A DNA stretch of 40,120 bases, taken from assembly GCA_030064835.1 (NCBI GenBank), contig JASJEE010000053.1, positions 1 to 40,120 on the forward strand, in the 5' to 3' direction. Both the position numbers and the translations under genes were made by a program. The stretch is from Microcoleaceae cyanobacterium MO_207.B10 (lineage in GTDB: Bacteria > Cyanobacteriota > Cyanobacteriia > Cyanobacteriales > Microcoleaceae). Below, piece after piece: positions 1 through 9,848 of the stretch (the first letter of the stretch is position 1; each line of letters opens with the position of its first letter). The notes below the pieces were generated by a model, which saw only the letters and a program-made list of their open reading frames with translations, had not been told where the DNA came from and searched no databases.

Positions 1-207
1 GGATTCCCAAGGGGGACGGGAGGGGGATGTGCGGGGGGAACTGGAAGTCCCCCTTTGTCAGGGGGATTTAGGGGGATTATTGGTGTACCTCACGCCCGTT
101 GGAAACTGCTATATGTTATTAATTTGTATCTAAATGATTGACTTTTTTGGATAATAAATTTGAATATTTGTAATCTAAAAATCAAGAAATTACCCTTTGA
201 TTAAAAT
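1..207. repeat. G-rich intergenic repeat remnant
   Basis: No gene is visible. The first 85 bases hold purine-rich units with many runs of five G's, including CCCCCTTTGTCAGGGGGATT (50-69), which can fold on itself. Repeats of this kind are common between cyanobacterial genes. The rest is AT-rich and featureless. Confidence 0.4.
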
Positions 208-639
208 TTAAATTTTTTCTGGAGAAACATCGTAATATTTTGATAATCCTTGTTTTGCTTGTTGAATTGTCAAAGGAAAAATTGTATTGTTTAATTCTTG
301 AAATTCGAGTGTGGAAGAATCAATTTATAAGAATTATAAATTAGTGTAATGTACAGGATTTTGCCAACCACCCCATATATTAGGAATATCAATACTTGCA
401 TATTCAGATATATTTATATCCCACCGATCCTGACCGTTTTCATCACTGTTATGAAAAACAATTTGACTAATTAAACCGAGTAAAAATGCAGTTCCTTTTT
501 TCGCTCCTTGTGAATGGCAACAAACTAAATATTTACAAGCTTTTGCTCTGTTTTGATTTAGTATCCAACCATAATCATATCCGTTAGATATAATTTTTTC
601 TAAATTCTATCGTGTAAAAGTAATAATAGTATTTTCCAT
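208..639 (-). pseudogene. Decayed gene for an unrecognised ~143-aa protein
   Basis: Read on the minus strand from ATG at 639 to TAA at 208, one continuous frame of 144 codons gives a coherent soluble protein, with stretches such as NGYDYGWILNQNRAKACKYL, IFHNSDENGQDRWD-like text and DIPNIWGGWQNPVHYTNL. It is interrupted by an in-frame TAG at codon 11 and by two stop codons three codons apart after HYTNL; the frame then continues to LTIQQAKQGLSKYYDVSPEKI. Protein-like composition across three stops in one frame argues for a recently inactivated gene and against chance. I do not recognise the family. Stop-codon readthrough or sequencing error are alternatives, but three stops make error unlikely. 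Confidence 0.6.
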
Positions 640-707
640 AATTTTTATCTCTAAACTAGAACTATACTATAGAAAACTTTTGAAATTATATCAATACTTT
701 TTCAAGT

Positions 708-884
708 CTAACGTTTTTTATCTCTTCCATTAAAAACTTTAATAGTGGAGTTATCTAGAATGAGTGCATTGAGAATATATTTATTATCCAGTAGTTTTGT
801 ATATATCAAGGAAGGGTAAACTGTATTGCAAGTCACGTTAGATTTTTCCAGAATAAGTCCGGTGCTGTTAGCTAAACCGAGCAT
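708..884 (-). pseudogene. Possible gene fragment, unknown
   Basis: A minus-strand frame ending with TAG at 708 is open back to about 923. It contains an internal ATG at 884 but no plausible start at its upstream end, where a TAA lies in frame. The peptide includes TGVDCTSKWVMLGLANSTG and LDNKYILNALILDNSTIKVF, which look protein-like, but I do not recognise a family. It may be the 3' remnant of a gene lost upstream. Confidence is low because AT-rich DNA gives frames of this length by chance. Confidence 0.25.
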
Positions 885-1359
885 TACCCATTTTGAAGTG
901 CAATCAACTCCAGTAATTAAGGTGATAGAAAATTAACGGTAATGCGATCTATAAAATGCAGTCTTAATTATAAGTAGATAAAATTAGTTGTTATTCAATA
1001 TTTTTTTACCAATCAAATTTATATTTATCCGCCTTAAATTCCTTATTTTCCCGACATTAAAATTTTATAGATAGGATTTGAAAAAATAATTATACCTGTA
1101 GCCTCTTTGTAACAAAAAAGAGAATGCGCTTGTAATTATTGTTCAATTTATCAAAGGCAAATCAGGATTTTATTAAGTCACTAAACTTCACTTATACAAA
1201 AAATGATTTAGATTAAAATATAACAATTAACTCACTACCACCAATTTTTAAAAAAGGTATTTTTATCTAAATAAAGTATAAAGAATAATCAAAGTATCCG
1301 AAATTTATATTTAGATAGTTGGTAGCTAAACTTGTAATTACAAATAGTTCAGAATATTG
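885..1359. other. Intergenic, no gene seen
   Basis: About 470 bases of AT-rich sequence. Neither strand shows a coherent reading frame or an obvious terminator. It presumably holds the promoter of the secreted SH3-like protein that starts at 1360, but no convincing -35/-10 pair stands out. Confidence 0.5.
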
Positions 1360-2007
1360 ATGCCAAATAACATGAAGCGTAAACTAAATTATCTAGCGAT
1401 ATTAACAATAACTTCTCTATCTTTCTTCGGCAGTCAAATACCAAACATTGCTAGGGCGAACCAGTCGAGTCCATCAGTTAAACAAACAAATCAATTTTTA
1501 TTAGCTCAACAACAAGTTTGTCAACTTCAGTCTTCACCCGCAGATAACCGTAGAGGAGTAGATTTCCGAGATCAACCAGGTGGAGGTAAAAATATCGCCT
1601 TTTTCAATGATGGTACTCCTGTAACAGTCATCAATAGGTCTAATGATGGACAATGGACACAAGTTATTGGGCCAAATAATGCTCAAGGTTGGGTATACAC
1701 TCTCTACCTGCAAAATTGCAATACACGGTCTGCTTCACAAGTAACCGATGGTAGTACAACAGGTGGAGTACCTATAGGAACAATGTGTCAAGTTACAGGT
1801 TGGCCTGACTCTCCTTATATTGCAGTCCAAAATTTTCCCAATGCTAAAAGTAAACCTATGCCATACATTTTTAATAAGGGTATTCAACTACAAGTTTCAC
1901 AACCACCAGCAGGACAACAGTCTCAAGAAAAGTGGGTTTACGTTAGGTCTATAGCTAATCCTCAACAAGTAGGTTGGGTATGGAAGCCTTATATTCAATG
2001 TAATTAG
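1360..2007 (+). CDS. Secreted protein with two SH3-like domains
   Basis: The product is about 215 aa. The N-terminus has a basic start (KRK), a hydrophobic core (LNYLAILTITSLSFFGS) and a likely signal-peptidase site near IARA/NQ, so export to the periplasm or cell surface is expected. Two SH3b-type modules follow. The first (about residues 55-120) has the pattern VDFRDQPGGG...GTPVTVINR...GQWTQV...GWVYTLYLQ. The second (about 145-215) ends GWVWKPYIQCN. Cysteines occur near the start and end of each module, suggesting disulfides. Bacterial SH3 domains usually bind peptidoglycan or peptides; no catalytic domain is attached, so a binding role is inference. The start is uncertain: ATG at 1360 or ATG at 1372 both keep the signal peptide, and no Shine-Dalgarno sequence is visible. 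Confidence 0.75.
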   Translation: MPNNMKRKLNYLAILTITSLSFFGSQIPNIARANQSSPSVKQTNQFLLAQQQVCQLQSSPADNRRGVDFRDQPGGGKNIAFFNDGTPVTVINRSNDGQWTQVIGPNNAQGWVYTLYLQNCNTRSASQVTDGSTTGGVPIGTMCQVTGWPDSPYIAVQNFPNAKSKPMPYIFNKGIQLQVSQPPAGQQSQEKWVYVRSIANPQQVGWVWKPYIQCN

Positions 2008-2405
2008 ATTAGTAAGTAGTTATGCTTTTAGGAATTTCTTAGTGGAGAGGGGGAACAGGGGGGAGTAATTAATAATTTATGGATAGGAATTGATTTGATT
2101 TTTCTTTTTTGGAGATGTCTACTCTCTACTCTCTACCTCAACAAAAAGACTTTTTTTCGATACGCAAATCCTAATTAATCTATAATTTTATCTTTGCTAT
2201 TAGTTAATGATTAACTATCCGTATTATTAACTAATAGCAAATTATTTTTGTGTATTTATAACCGTATTACAAGGATTTTTTACTTAATCCTATGATTAAA
2301 ACCAAAATGTTATATATTATTTCTATAGATGAATAAAATAACTGAGATTATTCAATCCAGAAAATGGCGTTTGTCATCAAATTAAATTTTATAAAGCTTA
2401 AGAAA
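2008..2405. repeat. Intergenic with dispersed CTACCTCAACAAAAAGAC repeat
   Basis: The gap carries a pyrimidine-rich unit at about 2116-2175 (ACTCTCTACTCTCTACCTCA, then ACAAAAAGACTTTTTTTCGA, then CAAATCCTAATT). Related copies lie at about 28222-28275 and 35815-35870. The remainder is AT-rich leader sequence for the following large kinase gene. Confidence 0.45.
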
Positions 2406-5400
2406 ATGACTGAATCAAACATTCAACTTCCCAGCTATCAAATAGAAAGCCTTTTGCATGAGGGGATGAAATCATTAGTTTATCGAGGTAAACGAACATC
2501 AGATCAAAAATCGGTTATTCTCAAGTTTCTCCGTAGTGAATATCCGACTTTTTACGAACTTGTTAAATTTCAAAATCAATACATCATTACCAAGAATCTT
2601 GACTCGCCAAAAATTGTTAAACCTATATCTCTAGAAAACTATCGTAACAGTTTAGTATTGGTGATGTTAGATGAGGGGTATATTTCCCTTTCTGAATATA
2701 TAAAAAATCATATTATTAGCCTAAATCAGTGTCTAAAAATAGGGATGATACTAGCTAATATCTTAGAAGAACTTTATCAAAATCGCATTATTCATAAAGA
2801 TATTAAACCTGCAAATATTCTGATTCATCCCCAAAGTTTAGAAATTAAACTTATTGACTTTAGTATTGCTTCTTTACTTTCCAAAGAAACTCAAGAAATT
2901 AAAAATACGAATATTTTAGAAGGAACTTTAGCTTACATTTCTCCCGAACAAACAGGAAGAATGAACCGGGGAATTGACTACCGTAGTGATTTCTATTCTC
3001 TGGGCGTAACATTATATGAATTACTAAGTAGAAAATTACCTTTTGCGTCAACCGATCCGATGGAGTTAATTCACAGTCATATTGCTCGTCAACCTGTTTC
3101 AGTTAGTAGTGAAAATATTCCCGAAGTTGTGGCAAATATTGTGATGAAATTAATGGCGAAAAATGCTGAGGATCGTTATCAAAGTGCATTGGGGTTGAAG
3201 TATGACCTAGAAAAATGCCTCAATTTATTAGAAACTCAGGGAAAAATTGAACTATTTAAATTAGGTGAATTAGATTTATCAGACCGTTTTGTTATTCCCG
3301 AAAAACTTTATGGTCGAGAATCTGAGGTTAAGCAGTTACTTACAGTTTTTGAAAGAGTTGGTGAGGGAAATGTAGAATTATTTTTAGTTGCCGGATTTTC
3401 TGGAATTGGCAAAACAGTAATTGTCAATGAAATTCATAAACCTATTGTTAAACAACGGGGTTATTTTATTAAAGGAAAATTTGACCAATTTAATCGGAAT
3501 GTTCCTTTCCTAGTATTTGTTCAAGCTTTCCGGGATTTAATGACACAATTACTATCAGAAAGTGATACTAAACTACAGCAGTGGAAAGAAAATATTTTAG
3601 ATGCTTTGGGAGACAATGGGAAAGTAATTATTGAGGTAATTCCGGAACTAGAAAAAATTATTGGTAAACAACCTGATGTGGCAGAGTTATCAGGAATTAC
3701 AGCACAAAATAGATTTAATTTATTATTTGTAAAATTTATTCAAGTATTTACAAAAAAAGCACATCCTTTAGTCATTTTTATAGATGATTTACAATGGGCA
3801 GATTCTGCTTCGTTACAATTAGTAAAACTGTTGATGAGTGAGCCAGATATTTCCTATTTGTTAATAATTGGTGCTTATCGAGATAATGAAGTTTCTCCTA
3901 CTCATCCATTAAGTTTAACATTAGATGAAATTATCAAGCAAAAATCCACAATTAATCAAATTAATTTAGCACCATTATCACCACAAGACATCAATAATTT
4001 AGTAGCCGATACTCTTAGTTGTTCTCCTCAACTTGCTCAACCTTTAACAAAGTTAGTTTATCAAAAGACAAAAGGAAATCCTTTTTTTACTAATCAATTT
4101 ATCACGGCACTTTATGGAGAACGATTAATCAGTTTTAACTTGAAACTAAGATATTGGGAATGTGATATTACTCAAGTTCAAGAACTGATACTAACAGATG
4201 ATGTGGTTGAATTTATGGCATTACAATTGCAGAAGTTGCCTCAAGAAACTCAGGAATTATTAAAGTTAGCTGCTTGTATCGGAAATCAGTTTGATTTAGC
4301 AACATTAGCAATTGTTTCTCGACAGTCAGAGTCTGCAGCAGCAAATGTTTTGTGGCGGGCGTTACAGGAAGGGTTTATTTTACCTCAGAGTCAGATTTAT
4401 AAGTTTTTTAAAGATGATAAATTGTCGCGGTTAACTATTAAAGATAAACACATCAATCTTGACTATAAGTTTTTGCATGACCGGGTTCAACAAGCTGCTT
4501 ACTCCTTGATTCCTGAGAAGCAAAAACAAGAAACCCATTATCAAATTGGCAAACTACTTTTAGCAAATTTATCAACTTCAGAAACTGAGGAAAAAATATT
4601 TGATATTGTCAATCAAATCAATATAGGTAAAAGCTTAGTTACAGATAAATTCAGGATAGAACAGCTAGCAAAACTGAATTTAAGAGCAGGTCAAAAAGCC
4701 AAGGTTTCGACAGCTTACGCAGCTGCAAAAAATTATTTCAAAGTTGGTATTAGTTTGTTAGGAAAAGAGGCTTGGAAAAATTATTATGATCTGACTTTTC
4801 AGTTGTATTTTAATCTAGCAGAAACAGAATTAATGAGTGTGGAATTTCATACTTTATCCGAAACTCTCACCACCTTACTTAAATTTGCTAATTCTCCGAT
4901 CGAGCAAGCTAAAATTTACGTTCTTAAGGTTACTCAATATACCTTGCAAGGGCAATTTACAGAAGCAATTAAAGTTGGTTTAGAAGGATTAAACTGTCTT
5001 GGGATTACAATAAATCGTGATACTCTCCAAGAATTAGTTCAAGCAGAATTCACTACTATTGAAGAAAAATTAAAAAATCGCTCAGTAGATTCTTTGTTAG
5101 ATTTACCTACTGCCACAAATTCACTTGTTCAAGCAACAATTGAATTATTAGCAATTTTAGATGCACCAACATATATTATTTCCGATATTGAACTATATAG
5201 TTTTGCGAATTTAAGAGCTGTTAGTTTATCTCTTGACTATGGAAATACTCCTGAATCAATTAAAACTTATATTAACTATGGTTTACTTTTAATAGTTAGG
5301 AATAATCAATACCGACGGGGATTAGAATTTGCAGAATTTGCCCTAAAGCTAAGTTATAAATTCAAGAGTCAATCTCAACAATCAAAAGTTTGTCTTTTAT

Positions 5401-7919
5401 TAGGTAGCTGGATTCAAGTATGGGCAAAACCAATACAAGGAGCTGCAGAAATTAATTACCAAGGTTTTATCGCAGGATTGAACTCTGGAGATATCCAATT
5501 TGGCGGATATAACTTATTTGGTAATATTTGTAATCGATTATTTCAAGGTGAAAATTTAGCAAATCTCGCAATAGATATCAATAAATATTATCAGATTGCG
5601 GAAAATATAAAAAACGATCTTTTGTTAAGTATCCTTCCTGCTTGTCGATTTTTTATCAATAGCCTATCTCAGACTTTAGATGAGGAAAAATGTCTTGAAT
5701 TAGTTCAAGCAGAACAAGCTTGGCTCGAACGTTGTGAAGCATCAAAGTCCGACCTTGCACTTGCTATTTATTACATTTTACAAATTCATAAATCCTGTCT
5801 TACCCAAAATTTCATTCCTAGTATTGAGTATGTGAAAAAAGCTAAGAAATTACTTGATGCTTGTGTCGGCTTTACCACATCTAGTGGTTATTATTATTAT
5901 GGTTCTCTAGTTTTATTAAATTCATATTTAAGATTACCAGAAACAGAAAAAAGTGAGGCACTCAAACAAATTGAAACAAATCAAATACAACTAAAAAGTT
6001 GGTCAGATAGTTGTCCAGAAAACTTTCTCCACAAATATTATTTAGTCGAAGCAGAGCGAGCAAAAATCACAGAAAAAAAACTCGAAGCAATGGAACTATA
6101 TGATAAAGCTATTGTAGAAGCCAAAGAAAATCAATACATTCAAGAACAAGCTCTTGCGAATGAACTTGCTGCGAAATTCTATCTAGAATGGGGGAAAGAA
6201 AAAATTGCTCAAACATACCTAATTGAAGCATATTACTGCTACGCAAAATGGGGAGCAAAAGCAAAAACAGATGCCTTAGAAACAGATTACCCCCAACTAC
6301 TAACTCCCATTTTCCAACCTCAATATCATCCTTTAAAATTGGATACAACAACATATCCCAATATAGATTCAAATCTCGATTATACAATCCAAACTCACCC
6401 TTCCAACAGTACCAGTATTTTTGAATCTCTTGATTTTGCTGCCATTATTCAAGCATCCCAAGCATTATCTAGAGAAATCAAACTAGAAGAATTACTTTCA
6501 AGTTTAATGGAAGTAGTAATGAACAATGCAGGAGCAGAAAAAGTTGTCCTGCTTGTAGTTCAACAAGAAAAATTAATAGTTCAAGCCATAGCTACCGCAA
6601 CTAAAGGCGTAACATTAAAATCTATCCCATTAGAAATTACTAGCATAGTTCCAACCACATTAATTAACTTAGTTAAACGTAATTTAAAAACAATATTTTT
6701 TGACAATGTAGCAAAAGAAAAAGATTTTATTGGCGACCCCTATTTCATCGAGCAAAAACCCAAAAGTATTGTTTGTACTCCCTTACTCAATCAAGGTAAA
6801 TTAATCGGAGTATTGTATTTAGAAAATAAATTAACTATTGCTGCATTTACCCCAAGTCGTTTAGAAATAATTAAACTTATTTGTACCCAAGCTGCTATCT
6901 CTATAGAAAATGCTCAACTCTATCGAAAACTAGAAGCATATTCTCATAATTTAGAACATAAAGTTGAGGAAAGAACTCAGGCATTAACACAGAAAACGAC
7001 TCAACTTAAATCTACCTTAAAAACACTCCGTTCCACTCAAGCTCAATTGATTCAATCTGAAAAAATGTCAAGTTTAGGACAGCTTGTAGCCGGAATAGCT
7101 CACGAAATTAATAATCCAATTAACTTCATTCATGGTAACTTGACACCAGCGAAAAAAGATGTCGAATCCTTAATGGAATTAATAGAACTATATCAAAAAC
7201 TTTATCCCCAAAAAATGCCAGAAATTCAATCTAAAATGGAAGAGATAGAATTGGATTTTGTCGTAAATGACTTACCCAAAATATTAAGTTCGATGAAAAG
7301 AGGTAGCGAACGTATCCGCGAAATAGTCTTATCCCTCAGAAACTTCTCTCGTCTTGATGAATCAGAGATTAAATCTGTAGATATTCATTCAGGAATAGAT
7401 AGCACTCTCTTAATTTTAGAACATCGACTTAAAGGTTATGGTAAATCTTCAGATATAAATATAAAAATTATCAAAGAATATGGTGAACTGCCATTAATTC
7501 AATGTTATGCTTCCGAACTAAATCAGGTATTTATGAATATTATCAATAATGCCATTGATACTTTAGCAGAAGTATTAGAATCAGAATCAGAATCAGAATC
7601 AGAATCAGATATCAAAATCAAACCAAGTATTACTATTTGTACTTATTGTCAAGATGCTGAGAAAGTACAAATTAAAATTATTGATAATGGTTTAGGGATA
7701 GATAAATCGGTGCAAAATCGAATATTCGATCCATTTTTTACCACTAAACCTATAGGTAAAGGTACAGGTTTAGGATTATCTATTAGTTATTCAATTATAG
7801 TAGAAAAACATGGCGGTCAGTTAACTTGTAATTCTGTACTCGGAAAAGGAACAGAATTTTTAATAGAAATTCCAATTCAGATTCCTGTTTCTATTTGTTA
7901 TACCAATTACCAAAAGTAA
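2406..7919 (+). CDS. Ser/Thr kinase - AAA ATPase - GAF - histidine kinase fusion
   Basis: A giant cytoplasmic signalling protein of 1837 aa if it starts at ATG 2406 (MTESNIQLPSYQ); an ATG at 2364 would add 14 residues. Family members usually begin just before the kinase domain, so 2406 is preferred. Domains in order are: a Ser/Thr kinase (about 10-270) with lysine K40 in VILKFL, the catalytic loop HKDIKPAN (130-137, D132) and DFS in place of DFG at D151; an AAA-type ATPase with Walker A GFSGIGKT (330-337) and Walker B IFIDD (about 457-461); a long helical, TPR-like middle; a GAF domain (about 1340-1505); a coiled coil; and a histidine kinase with H-box histidine H1566 in AHEINNP, N-box near 1706, D1760 in DNGLGI and GKGTGLGLS near 1784. 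This matches the HstK-type hybrid kinases of filamentous cyanobacteria. No receiver domain is attached. The ligand and phosphotransfer partner cannot be told from sequence. A hexanucleotide repeat sits in the ATPase lid region. Confidence 0.93.
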   Translation: MTESNIQLPSYQIESLLHEGMKSLVYRGKRTSDQKSVILKFLRSEYPTFYELVKFQNQYIITKNLDSPKIVKPISLENYRNSLVLVMLDEGYISLSEYIKNHIISLNQCLKIGMILANILEELYQNRIIHKDIKPANILIHPQSLEIKLIDFSIASLLSKETQEIKNTNILEGTLAYISPEQTGRMNRGIDYRSDFYSLGVTLYELLSRKLPFASTDPMELIHSHIARQPVSVSSENIPEVVANIVMKLMAKNAEDRYQSALGLKYDLEKCLNLLETQGKIELFKLGELDLSDRFVIPEKLYGRESEVKQLLTVFERVGEGNVELFLVAGFSGIGKTVIVNEIHKPIVKQRGYFIKGKFDQFNRNVPFLVFVQAFRDLMTQLLSESDTKLQQWKENILDALGDNGKVIIEVIPELEKIIGKQPDVAELSGITAQNRFNLLFVKFIQVFTKKAHPLVIFIDDLQWADSASLQLVKLLMSEPDISYLLIIGAYRDNEVSPTHPLSLTLDEIIKQKSTINQINLAPLSPQDINNLVADTLSCSPQLAQPLTKLVYQKTKGNPFFTNQFITALYGERLISFNLKLRYWECDITQVQELILTDDVVEFMALQLQKLPQETQELLKLAACIGNQFDLATLAIVSRQSESAAANVLWRALQEGFILPQSQIYKFFKDDKLSRLTIKDKHINLDYKFLHDRVQQAAYSLIPEKQKQETHYQIGKLLLANLSTSETEEKIFDIVNQINIGKSLVTDKFRIEQLAKLNLRAGQKAKVSTAYAAAKNYFKVGISLLGKEAWKNYYDLTFQLYFNLAETELMSVEFHTLSETLTTLLKFANSPIEQAKIYVLKVTQYTLQGQFTEAIKVGLEGLNCLGITINRDTLQELVQAEFTTIEEKLKNRSVDSLLDLPTATNSLVQATIELLAILDAPTYIISDIELYSFANLRAVSLSLDYGNTPESIKTYINYGLLLIVRNNQYRRGLEFAEFALKLSYKFKSQSQQSKVCLLLGSWIQVWAKPIQGAAEINYQGFIAGLNSGDIQFGGYNLFGNICNRLFQGENLANLAIDINKYYQIAENIKNDLLLSILPACRFFINSLSQTLDEEKCLELVQAEQAWLERCEASKSDLALAIYYILQIHKSCLTQNFIPSIEYVKKAKKLLDACVGFTTSSGYYYYGSLVLLNSYLRLPETEKSEALKQIETNQIQLKSWSDSCPENFLHKYYLVEAERAKITEKKLEAMELYDKAIVEAKENQYIQEQALANELAAKFYLEWGKEKIAQTYLIEAYYCYAKWGAKAKTDALETDYPQLLTPIFQPQYHPLKLDTTTYPNIDSNLDYTIQTHPSNSTSIFESLDFAAIIQASQALSREIKLEELLSSLMEVVMNNAGAEKVVLLVVQQEKLIVQAIATATKGVTLKSIPLEITSIVPTTLINLVKRNLKTIFFDNVAKEKDFIGDPYFIEQKPKSIVCTPLLNQGKLIGVLYLENKLTIAAFTPSRLEIIKLICTQAAISIENAQLYRKLEAYSHNLEHKVEERTQALTQKTTQLKSTLKTLRSTQAQLIQSEKMSSLGQLVAGIAHEINNPINFIHGNLTPAKKDVESLMELIELYQKLYPQKMPEIQSKMEEIELDFVVNDLPKILSSMKRGSERIREIVLSLRNFSRLDESEIKSVDIHSGIDSTLLILEHRLKGYGKSSDINIKIIKEYGELPLIQCYASELNQVFMNIINNAIDTLAEVLESESESESESDIKIKPSITICTYCQDAEKVQIKIIDNGLGIDKSVQNRIFDPFFTTKPIGKGTGLGLSISYSIIVEKHGGQLTCNSVLGKGTEFLIEIPIQIPVSICYTNYQK
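7578..7607 (+). repeat. In-frame hexanucleotide microsatellite, five units
   Basis: Five perfect copies of GAATCA encode Glu-Ser repeats inside the histidine kinase ATP-binding domain, between the N-box and the DNGLGI motif. The unit is a multiple of three, so slippage would change loop length without breaking the frame. Confidence 0.9.
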
Positions 7920-8196
7920 TGCTACACTTCCGCTTAACTTCAAAAGTTAAATAGTTACTAAGCTTTAAAGTCTTTTTTTGACAATTATTAATCGGTTAGT
8001 ATTAATTTTTCCTACTCTTACTTCTCCCCACACCCCACACTCCCCACACTTCCACACCCAATTAAATATAGCATTCTTTTTGAGAAATGGTATTAGATGC
8101 CTTGTCCCAAAGTCAAATAGATTATAAGATAAACTATCACTGAAAAATTTCAGGCTGCATCATATAGGCCATTGTCCGGTAGGGAGAAATAAAATA
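7920..8196. other. Intergenic, leader of the PRK-like gene
   Basis: A short AT-rich gap with a pyrimidine-rich stretch of repeated CCCCACAC units (about 8025-8058). Just before the next gene is AGGGAGAAATAAAATAATG, where AGGGAG is a reasonable ribosome-binding site. Confidence 0.4.
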
Positions 8197-9132
8197 ATGA
8201 CTCATCGTCCAATAATTCTAGGCATCGTCGGTGATAGTGCTGCAGGTAAAACCACTTTAACCAGAGGAATCGCTCAAGTATTAGGCCCAGAAAACGTTAC
8301 TGTTATCTGTACAGATGACTACCATCGCTATGATCGAAAACAACGAGCTGAAATAGGTATTACTGCGCTTCACCCAGATTGTAACTACCTTGATGTAATG
8401 CAGCAACACTTAACACTGCTGCGTACCGGACAACCCATTCTTAAACCTATTTATAATCATTCAAGCGGAACATTTGACCCACCAGAATATATTAAGCCTA
8501 ACAAATTTGTGATTGTTGAGGGATTACTTGGTTATTCGACTAGGGGGGCAAGAGATTGTTACGATGTTAAAGTTTATTTGGCCCCCCCAGAAGAATTAAG
8601 GGCGAAATGGAAAGTAAAACGGGACACGATGAAAAGGGGCTACAATGAGGCACAAGTCCTGAAAGAGATGGAAAAACGGGAACCAGACTCGGATGAGTTT
8701 ATCCGTCCCCAACGTAAGTGGGCAGATGTAGTTGTGACTTTTTATCCCCCTTCACAGGATGAAAATAGCTCTCAACTTCATGTTCGTTTGGTACTCAGAC
8801 CTACTATTCCTCACCCAGATTTTCTAGAGATTATTGATCAAGGTAGTCCTAATTTTCAACCTGCAGTCCGTTTGGGTTTAGATCGGGATATGGGTAAACC
8901 AGTAGATGTTTTGGAAATTGATAGTCATGCGACTAAGGAACAGGTAAATGAGTTAGAAATGATTCTCTGCAACGAAATGCCTAACTTAAAAGATTTCTGC
9001 TCCCCTGAAGGAGACCCAGATATTGGTAAGTTGGTTGGTACAACTGGTGAATTGTTACAAAGTTATCCTCTAGCTTTAACTCAATTACTTGTTGCTTATC
9101 ACATGATTAAGGCAACTAATATTTATCAGTAA
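8197..9132 (+). CDS. Phosphoribulokinase-family kinase (divergent paralogue)
   Basis: A P-loop kinase of 311 aa in the phosphoribulokinase/uridine kinase family. Walker A is GDSAAGKTT (12-20). The substrate region ICTDDYHRYDRKQR (37-50) and GITALHPDCNYLD match the ribulose-5-phosphate kinase pattern, as do KPIYNHSSGTFDPPE and VIVEGLL. In the Calvin-cycle enzyme of cyanobacteria the P-loop contains the redox-active cysteine (GDSGCGKST); here that position is Ala16, while the partner cysteine is kept as Cys38. The protein is also shorter than the roughly 333-aa Calvin-cycle form and diverges in its second half. I infer a paralogue without thioredoxin control of the classic type, not the main Calvin-cycle PRK, which should be elsewhere in the genome. 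The substrate is probably a pentose phosphate but is unproven. A Shine-Dalgarno AGGGAG supports this start. It stands alone. Confidence 0.85.
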   Translation: MTHRPIILGIVGDSAAGKTTLTRGIAQVLGPENVTVICTDDYHRYDRKQRAEIGITALHPDCNYLDVMQQHLTLLRTGQPILKPIYNHSSGTFDPPEYIKPNKFVIVEGLLGYSTRGARDCYDVKVYLAPPEELRAKWKVKRDTMKRGYNEAQVLKEMEKREPDSDEFIRPQRKWADVVVTFYPPSQDENSSQLHVRLVLRPTIPHPDFLEIIDQGSPNFQPAVRLGLDRDMGKPVDVLEIDSHATKEQVNELEMILCNEMPNLKDFCSPEGDPDIGKLVGTTGELLQSYPLALTQLLVAYHMIKATNIYQ

Positions 9133-9848
9133 GAGAGAGGGTTAAATAATTAATAATTAATAATTAATTATTACCTTTTCTTAAAAAGAAGAGGATTGGT
9201 TAAAAGGAAAATTTTTTCTTTTGGTAGTCCTGCATAGTAATGGTAGATGTGGATGAAAAATGTCTAGCAAGGGAGCAAGATGCTCCCACTAATTTTTCCC
9301 TTGACCAAAATAATTATGGCGGTTTTCACTCATGTTGACTACAAAACTTCTTCCTTCTTCCTTTAAACCCAAATCTCTGTACTCTATATTAATGAAAACT
9401 GCTATAAAATATACCACCATTACAATGTAGGACAACCTTTCTTTTTTTATCCTGGAAAGGAGAAGCTTTATACCATTTCTCAAAAACTTTTCTAAATTTT
9501 GTCTATCTGGGGATTAGGTAGTTGTATGCAACGTCCGTACAGAGAAGTAAACATAGCAATAATTAATATTAAATCAGCTAGAACTAGGAAAAAAATGATT
9601 TGATATCTACTAATTAATTGATAACTCAAATATTACCAAAGTATAGCATTAATCCATAGGAATTGGTATTAAACCTTACTTTGTCGGTAAAAGTTTCATA
9701 CTTTATTATCTATAAGTTGGGGATGTTTTACCAATTATTGAGGATTGTTTATACTTACTATTCAGCTATCGTATCCTTGCCAGATTTTATTTTACAAGAA
9801 GGTTGTCTTGGTAGAGTATAAGTGTAAGTAAATTTTGAACTAGAAACT
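9133..9848. other. Intergenic, repeat remnants only
   Basis: About 715 bases without a convincing gene. It contains a TAATTAATAATTAATAATTA run after the stop of the PRK-like gene, the phrase GCATAGTAATGGTAGA (about 9230-9245) that recurs at about 31336-31351, a hairpin around GGGAGCAAGATGCTCCC (9271-9287), and a decayed member of the 28-bp palindrome family (9513-9540). Minus-strand frames across it look random. Confidence 0.5.

Noticed and set aside
9289-9483. 64-codon minus-strand frame between the PRK-like gene and the methyltransferases
   Set aside because: Random-looking composition, no ribosome-binding site, and the region is repeat debris.
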